This document shows positions 5,210 through 8,782 of a stretch of 8,782 bases of DNA, piece after piece. Made by a program: the position numbers and the translations under genes. A model generated the notes under the pieces. The model saw only the letters and a program-made list of their open reading frames with translations. It was not told where the DNA came from and ran no database searches. Position 1 is the first letter of the stretch; the number at the start of each line of letters is the position of its first letter. Source of the DNA: Acidimicrobiales bacterium (GTDB lineage Bacteria; Actinomycetota; Acidimicrobiia; Acidimicrobiales; Palsa-688); the NCBI GenBank assembly GCA_019241495.1, contig JAFAWZ010000176.1, positions 1 through 8,782 of the forward strand, written 5' to 3'.

Positions 5210-6562
5210 GTGCTGAGGCTGTACGACACTGCATTGGAGGACGTGACCCCTCTCGAGCCGCGCCGGGCGGGGGAGTTCTCGATGTACGTCTGCGGCCCGA
5301 CCGTCTCAGGCGAGCCGCACCTCGGCCACGGCCGCTTCACCGTGGTCTGGGACATCTTCCGGCGTTACCTGGAGTGGAGCGGCCTCGACGTGCGCTTCGT
5401 GTCCAACGTCACCGACATCGAGGACAAGATCCTGGCCAAGGCAGCAGCCGAGCGGCGCCCTCCGGCCGAGGTGGCCGCCCACTACGAGAAGCTGTGGTGG
5501 CACACCATGGAACGCCTCGGGGTGGCCCGGCCGAGCGAGACCCCGCATGCCACGGCCTACGTCGAGCACATGGTCGAGCTCATAGGGGAGCTGGTCGAGC
5601 GGGGCCACGCCTACGTGGGCGGCGACGGTGTGTACTTCTCGGCCGAGAGCCTCCCCGGCTACGGGCTGCTGGCCCACCAGTCCCTCGAGTCGCTGCGCGC
5701 CGGGGCTCGGGTCGAGGCCGGCGAGGGCGCGGGCAAGCGGGCCCCGGTCGATTTCGTGCTGTGGAAGTTGGCCCGGCCCGACGAGCCCAGCTGGCCGTCG
5801 CCGTGGGGGCCGGGCCGGCCCGGCTGGCACACCGAGTGCGTGGTGATGTCGCTCGACCTGCTCGGCGAGGATTTCGACCTCCACACCGGGGGATTGGACC
5901 TGGCCTTCCCGCACCACGAGAACGAGCGGGCCCAGGCCCTGGCCGCCGGCCGCCGCTTCACCCGCCATTGGGCCCACCACGGAATGGTCGTCGACGAGGG
6001 TGGGGAAAAAATGAGCAAGTCGCTCGGCAACACGCTCTCCCTCCTGGAGCTCCTCGACACCTACGACCCTCGGGCCTTCCGGCTGCTGGTCCTTCGGTCC
6101 AACTACCGCCGGCCCATGACGGTCGGTTTCGAGACGATGAGCGCGGCGATGAGAACGGTGGAGCGCCTGGACTCCTTCGCCCGGGAGTTCGCCTCGGCCC
6201 GGGCCGCCGATCCCGATCCGGCCGCGCTGGCCCGGTTCCGGCAGCGCATGGACGACGACTTCGACACGCCCAACGCGCTCGGCGGCGCTTTCGAGCTGCT
6301 GCGTGAGGCTCGGGCCGTCGCCGATAAGGACGCGGTGGGTCTGGCCGCGGCGGTGTTCGACATCTTCGAGAGAGCCCTCGGGTTGCCGCTCCAGGGCGCC
6401 CCGGCTGACATCCCGGACGAGGTGCTGGCCCGGGCCGCGGCGCGCGACCAGGCCCGGGGAGCCAAGGACTTCGGCCGGGCCGACGCCATCCGGGCCGAGC
6501 TCCAAGCCGACGGCTGGGTGGTGGAGGACGGACCCGAAGGCACCACCATCCGGCGGCCGTGA
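5210..6562 (+). CDS. cysS: Cysteinyl-tRNA synthetase
   Basis: This is a 450-residue class I synthetase charging tRNA-Cys in the cytoplasm, of usual length (E. coli 461). MYVCGPTV (25-32) leads to HLGH (37-40), the HIGH box. KMSKS is at 267-271. The catalytic zinc ligands are all present and match E. coli positions within one residue: C28, C210 (WHTEC), H235 and E239 (FPHHENE). A DALR-type helical domain follows (DDDFDTPNALGGAFELL), and the C-terminus has the usual DFGRADAIRAEL and DGPEGTTIRR. VCGPTV rather than the CGITPYDATHLGH pattern of MshC argues against the mycothiol ligase paralogue. The GTG start is chosen because LRLYDTALEDVTPLEP is the normal N-terminus; it has no SD but carries a well-placed TACGGT. 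The VSGEP between PTV and HLGH replaces the more usual Y-D-x-A type residues. Confidence 0.96.
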   Translation: MLRLYDTALEDVTPLEPRRAGEFSMYVCGPTVSGEPHLGHGRFTVVWDIFRRYLEWSGLDVRFVSNVTDIEDKILAKAAAERRPPAEVAAHYEKLWWHTMERLGVARPSETPHATAYVEHMVELIGELVERGHAYVGGDGVYFSAESLPGYGLLAHQSLESLRAGARVEAGEGAGKRAPVDFVLWKLARPDEPSWPSPWGPGRPGWHTECVVMSLDLLGEDFDLHTGGLDLAFPHHENERAQALAAGRRFTRHWAHHGMVVDEGGEKMSKSLGNTLSLLELLDTYDPRAFRLLVLRSNYRRPMTVGFETMSAAMRTVERLDSFAREFASARAADPDPAALARFRQRMDDDFDTPNALGGAFELLREARAVADKDAVGLAAAVFDIFERALGLPLQGAPADIPDEVLARAAARDQARGAKDFGRADAIRAELQADGWVVEDGPEGTTIRRP

Positions 6563-6645
6563 ACGGGCTGCTCAAGGAGGACGGCGAGCTGTGGGACAGT
6601 GACGGGCGGCCGGTGGCTCTGTCCCGCCTGCTGGCTGCGGATTGA
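6559..6645 (+). CDS. Possible 28-residue ORF translationally coupled to cysS
   Basis: A GTG overlaps the cysS stop as GTGA and opens a 28-codon frame beginning MNGLLKEDGELWDSDGRPV and ending in a Leu/Ala-rich helix before TGA. The product has a soluble, balanced composition rather than the Arg/Pro-rich look of shadow frames, and GTGA overlaps often couple translation in actinobacterial operons. It ends 19 bp before the acyl-CoA dehydrogenase start. I do not recognise the peptide. It could be a real small protein, a leader for the next gene, or a chance frame in the cysS trailer. Confidence 0.3.
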   Translation: MNGLLKEDGELWDSDGRPVALSRLLAAD

Positions 6646-6664
6646 CCGAACTGGAGAGGTGCAG

Positions 6665-7882
6665 ATGGCAGACTTCTCGAACGCTCTGAACGAGGACCAG
6701 GTCCAGCTCCAGTCGTGGGTTCACGACTTCGCCGAGCACGTGATGCGCCCCGCCGCCCACGAATGGGACGAGCGGGAGGAGACCCCATGGCCGATCATCG
6801 AGGAGGCGGCCAAGGTGGGCCTCTACTCCCTCGATTTCGTAGCCAACATGTTCGCCGACCCCACCGGTATCTCGGTTCCCCTCGTGTTGGAGGAGGTGGC
6901 ATGGGGCGACGCCGGCCTCGGCCTGGCCATCTTCGGCACCACCCTCGGGGTGGCGGGGATCTTTGCCAGCGGCACGCCCGAGCAGATCGGGGAGTGGCTG
7001 CCGCAATGCTTCGGTGCGCCCGACAAGATCGCCTTGGCCGCGTTCTGCGTAACCGAGCCCGATGCCGGCTCGGACGTGGGGTCGATGCGCACCCGTGCCG
7101 TCTACGACGAGGCGTCTGACGAATGGGTGCTGAACGGCACCAAGACATGGATCACCAACGGCGGTATCGCCGACGTCCACGTCGTGGTGGCTTCGGTCGA
7201 CCCAGAGCTCAATTCCCGGGGTCATGCCAGCTTCATCGTCCCGCCCGGGACCAAAGGTCTGTCTCAGGGCCAGAAGTTCAAGAAGATGGGGATCCGGGCC
7301 TCCCACACCGCCGAGGTGGTGTTGAACGACGTGCGCATTCCCGGCCGGCTCCTTCTCGGTGGCAAGGACAAGCTGGACGAGCGCCTGGCCCGGTCCCGCC
7401 AGGGCGGGACCGGGCAGAGGGGACAAGCGGCCCTGGCCACCTTCGAGCGCACCCGCCCTGGCGTGGCCGCCCAAGCTGTGGGCATCGCCCGCGCCGCTTA
7501 CGAGTACGCCCTCGACTACGCCAAGGAGCGCCGGCAGTTCGGCCGGGCCATCATCGAGAACCAGGCCATAGCCTTCAAGCTGGCCGACATGCGGATGCTC
7601 GTCGACGCGGCCCGGCTGCTCGTGTGGAACGCCTCTTGGCGCGGCGCCAGCGGCCCGGGCTTCGTGGCTGCGGAGGGGTCGCAGTCGAAGCTGTTCGCCG
7701 GTGAGACGGCGGTCAAGGTGACAGACGACGCCATCCAGATCCTGGGCGGGGCGGGCTACGTCCGGGATCATCCAGTGGAGCGGTGGCATCGCGACGCCAA
7801 GATCTTCACCATCTTCGAGGGGACCAGCGAGATCCAGCGCCTGGTCATCGCCCGGGCCGTCTCTGGGGTGCACATCCAGTAG
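6665..7882 (+). CDS. Acyl-CoA dehydrogenase family flavoprotein
   Basis: This 405-residue FAD enzyme oxidises an acyl-CoA to the trans-2-enoyl-CoA, passing electrons to ETF; the substrate chain is not readable from sequence. The full fold is present: N-terminal helical domain, middle domain with TEPDAGSD (130-137) and KTWITNGG (160-167), and C-terminal domain with RRQFGRAI and ILGGAGYVRDHPVERWHRDAK. The catalytic base is predicted to be E385 in IFEGTSEIQR, the position used by short/medium-chain enzymes. An extra charged segment at about 233-257 (GGKDKLDERLARSRQGG and following) separates the middle and C-terminal domains; my recollection is that a group of actinobacterial homologues shares it. 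The ATG at 6665 is chosen over in-frame upstream starts because GGAGAGG lies 5 nt before it and the protein starts at the family N-terminal helix. It may share a transcript with cysS. Confidence 0.93.
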   Translation: MADFSNALNEDQVQLQSWVHDFAEHVMRPAAHEWDEREETPWPIIEEAAKVGLYSLDFVANMFADPTGISVPLVLEEVAWGDAGLGLAIFGTTLGVAGIFASGTPEQIGEWLPQCFGAPDKIALAAFCVTEPDAGSDVGSMRTRAVYDEASDEWVLNGTKTWITNGGIADVHVVVASVDPELNSRGHASFIVPPGTKGLSQGQKFKKMGIRASHTAEVVLNDVRIPGRLLLGGKDKLDERLARSRQGGTGQRGQAALATFERTRPGVAAQAVGIARAAYEYALDYAKERRQFGRAIIENQAIAFKLADMRMLVDAARLLVWNASWRGASGPGFVAAEGSQSKLFAGETAVKVTDDAIQILGGAGYVRDHPVERWHRDAKIFTIFEGTSEIQRLVIARAVSGVHIQ

Positions 7883-7903
7883 ATCTGACCTGCGGTTATG
7901 CCT

Positions 7904-7942
7904 GCAGAGGACACTTCGCTCGGGTGGTGCTCTGAGTCCTGC
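7904..7942 (+). terminator. Weak imperfect inverted repeat after the acyl-CoA dehydrogenase gene
   Basis: GCAGAGGAC (7904-7912) and GTCCTGC (7936-7942) can pair as 5 bp plus 2 bp with a small bulge and a 23-nt loop. There is no clean T-run directly after the stem, although AATTTTCCCC begins 8 nt later. This is the only folding candidate in the gap between the dehydrogenase and the integrase remnant, and it is weak. Confidence 0.15.
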
Positions 7943-7988
7943 TCTCCGGTAATTTTCCCCATCCATCCCTACTTCGGTCGCTGACGCT

Positions 7989-8408
7989 TTGAATGCTTGG
8001 ATCGAGGTCAACCAGGAGGTCTGGGCCGAGTCCTCGCGCCGCGACCAGGAGGGCCGGGAGGTCCTCGCCGACCCCTCGCGTCGGGTGCCGGTATCCCGCC
8101 TCGGGGTGGCCGAAGTGGAGCGATGGCATGCTCGGATGCGGCGAGCGAGGGTTAGGGAGATGGCCATGCGCAACGGGCACGAGGTGCTGCGGGCGGCGTT
8201 GGCACAGGCTGTCCGGTGGGAGTGGATCCCGGGCAATCCGGCCGCCGGCGCCCGGCTGCGCCAACCTAAGCGCCTCCCCCGCGACGGCATGAGCTTCGAG
8301 ACGGTCCGTACTGCGATCGCCGCCGCCCGGGAGGTCGACACGGCGGCTGGTTTGGCTCTGCGCCTCGCCGCCGTGGCGGGCCTGCGCCGGGCGGAGCGGA
8401 AGTTGTAG
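7989..8408 (+). pseudogene. Truncated tyrosine recombinase (phage-type integrase) remnant
   Basis: The open frame (139 codons from a TTG) encodes the core-binding domain of a tyrosine site-specific recombinase. It has the helical segment VAEVERWHARMRRARVREMA, then LRAALAQAVRWEWIPGNPAA and QPKRLPRDGMSFE, and enters the catalytic domain as GLALRLAAVAGLRRAE, which should carry the first catalytic Arg (in the G-L-R-R-x-E box). It then stops at KL-TAG. The remaining catalytic domain, with the Lys, H-x-x-R, second His and nucleophilic Tyr, is missing and I find no continuation in other frames downstream. The N-terminal arm-binding domain is also missing: an in-frame TAA lies at 7950-7952 and the TTG has no convincing RBS. 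Full-length relatives are usually 350-400 residues. It cannot catalyse recombination and probably marks an old insertion. Confidence 0.75.
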
Positions 8409-8504
8409 GCGACGATTTCGGATACACGGCCTCTTCCACCAGGGCTTCGATGTCACACCCCGCTCTCTGGCGAGGAGGTCTCTTCCACAGACCGTTTCGG
8501 TGAG

Positions 8505-8510
8505 TATTAT
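8505..8510 (+). promoter_or_regulatory. Candidate -10 TATTAT for the small metal-binding genes
   Basis: TATTAT sits in the only strongly AT-rich patch of the window, about 45 bp before the small gene, and matches TATAAT at five of six positions. A -35 at about 8482-8487 (CTTCCA, 17-bp spacer) is poor. Transcription from here would leave a leader of roughly 35 nt containing the ribosome binding site. Confidence 0.4.
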
Positions 8511-8540
8511 ATGTAGAGATTCTGAAATGGACTAGCGCCC

Positions 8541-8546
8541 GGAGGG
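8541..8546 (+). promoter_or_regulatory. Ribosome binding site GGAGGG deciding the start of the small gene
   Basis: GGAGGG lies before two adjacent ATG codons (8550 and 8553). Counting from the GGAGG core, the spacing is 4 nt to the first and 7 nt to the second, so the second is preferred. It is the strongest Shine-Dalgarno match I see in the window. Confidence 0.7.
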
Positions 8547-8552
8547 TCGATG

Positions 8553-8702
8553 ATGGCAGATCCGAATCAGGCTGGAAAGCGATACCACTGCGATGTTTGT
8601 GGTGCTGAGCTAGTCTGCGTCAAAGCTGGAGGCGGCCGTATCGAGTGTCATGGTGCCGTGGCTGAGTTGGTGGCATCAAAGCTGCTGCCGTCGACGGACT
8701 AG
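8553..8702 (+). CDS. Small desulforedoxin-like CxxC metal-binding protein
   Basis: This is a 49-residue protein (50 if the ATG at 8550 is used). Its core reads YHCDVCGAELVCVKAGGG followed by RIECHG. The ligand spacing C13-x2-C16-x15-C32-H33 equals that of desulforedoxin (C9-x2-C12-x15-C28-C29), and the G after the first pair, the GGG turn and the G after the last pair also line up. The fourth Cys is replaced by His, and there is one additional Cys at position 22. Desulforedoxin binds one iron by four Cys; a Cys3-His set could hold iron or zinc, so the redox role is not assured. There is no signal peptide or membrane segment. It has a good SD, and 11 nt separate its stop from a second CxxCG ORF, so the two are probably cotranscribed. 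Biological role unknown. Confidence 0.75.
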   Translation: MADPNQAGKRYHCDVCGAELVCVKAGGGRIECHGAVAELVASKLLPSTD

Positions 8703-8713
8703 GAAGCAGGGAC

Positions 8714-8782
8714 ATGAGTGACACCGGTGTTCCCTCGGGCTACGTCTCATCAGGCACCAGATTTCGGTGCTCTGAGTGCGGT
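8714..8782 (+). CDS. Start of a second small CxxCG protein (partial)
   Basis: An ATG 11 nt after the preceding stop opens a frame running off the right edge after 23 codons: a polar N-terminus MSDTGVPSGY followed by FRCSECG at residues 17-23. The aromatic-x-C-x2-C-G element matches YHCDVCG of the upstream gene and the first ligand pair of desulforedoxin, which suggests a tandem paralogue or partner protein. AGGAAG and CAGGG upstream could act as ribosome binding sites. Length, remaining ligands and family cannot be determined from this window. Confidence 0.6.
   Translation, partial: MSDTGVPSGYVSSGTRFRCSECG

Larger units (their letters stand above)
8409..8549. other. Non-coding spacer with a lower-GC core
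   Basis: No gene is seen here. The spacer lies between the integrase remnant and the small metal-binding gene. It holds a 9-bp direct repeat CTCTTCCAC (8431-8439 and 8480-8488), a 5-bp inverted repeat GGTCT/AGACC (8477-8481 and 8489-8493, 7-nt loop), and an AT-rich patch at 8504-8527 that stands out from the rest of the window. No attachment site or tRNA fragment can be recognised. Confidence 0.5.

Noticed and set aside
5190..5234. Longer valS starting at the ATG at 5234
   Set aside because: The added 15 residues do not resemble any ValS N-terminus and would overlap the cysS coding start; the start at 5189 gives the family-like N-terminus.
5210..6562. Mycothiol ligase MshC instead of cysteinyl-tRNA synthetase
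   Set aside because: The VCGPTV motif, full length with the C-terminal tRNA-binding tail, and the DALR-type domain point to CysS; the MshC-type CGITPYDATHLGH pattern is absent.
6599..6664. Upstream extension of the acyl-CoA dehydrogenase to 6599
   Set aside because: The added residues are not family-like, and the ATG at 6665 has a strong, well-spaced GGAGAGG.
7898..7984. 28-codon ATG frame in the gap after the acyl-CoA dehydrogenase
   Set aside because: There is no ribosome binding site and no recognisable feature, and a GC-rich gap of this size often holds such a frame by chance.
6572..8341. 589-codon minus-strand open frame opposite the acyl-CoA dehydrogenase
   Set aside because: It is antisense to a well-supported flavoprotein gene and to the integrase remnant, with low-complexity composition and no family resemblance.
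1..8782. CRISPR array, tRNA or rRNA gene, or a complete insertion sequence
   Set aside because: I saw no regularly spaced repeats, no cloverleaf with conserved T-arm, no rRNA-like stretch and no transposase with terminal inverted repeats on either strand.

Overview
This window is high-GC DNA (about 70% by eye over most of its length) with the gene density and codon habit of an actinobacterium. The mix of genes would suit a deep branch such as Acidimicrobiia: an actinobacterial-type family I pyrophosphatase, a type 2 (archaeal-like) valyl-tRNA synthetase, and an acyl-CoA dehydrogenase with an actinobacterial-style loop insertion. The lineage is an inference from protein character; no marker gene here settles it. 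No rRNA, tRNA, CRISPR array or intact transposon is visible.

Layout from left to right: (1) the last 30 codons of a probable alpha/beta hydrolase (+); (2) inorganic pyrophosphatase ppa (-), convergent with it; (3) a roughly 100-bp divergent intergenic region with a perfect 8-bp dyad; (4) a tight three-gene + strand block: a LuxR/NarL-type regulator with a degenerate receiver domain, a ComF-family phosphoribosyltransferase, and a DUF151 bifunctional-nuclease-family protein; (5) valS (-), ending 11 bp from the previous gene; (6) cysS (+), starting only 20 bp from the valS start; (7) a possible 28-codon ORF overlapping the cysS stop, then an acyl-CoA dehydrogenase (+); (8) an accessory-looking tail from about 7883 with a truncated tyrosine-recombinase remnant, a lower-GC spacer, and two tandem small CxxCG metal-binding proteins, the second cut by the window edge.

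The core genes are housekeeping: pyrophosphate removal, charging of tRNA-Val and tRNA-Cys, and acyl-CoA oxidation. Two places deserve most attention. One is the 20-bp valS/cysS gap, where two near-identical -10-like hexamers (TACGGT and TACCGT) overlap on opposite strands at spacings that suit leaderless or nearly leaderless starts; the same TACGGT hexamer sits 7 nt before the GTG start of the LuxR-type regulator. The other is the right end, where a desulforedoxin-like protein matches the metal-ligand spacing of desulforedoxin exactly but has Cys-His in place of the Cys-Cys pair, and is followed at once by a second CxxCG protein beside a dead integrase. No complete new system can be demonstrated inside this window.
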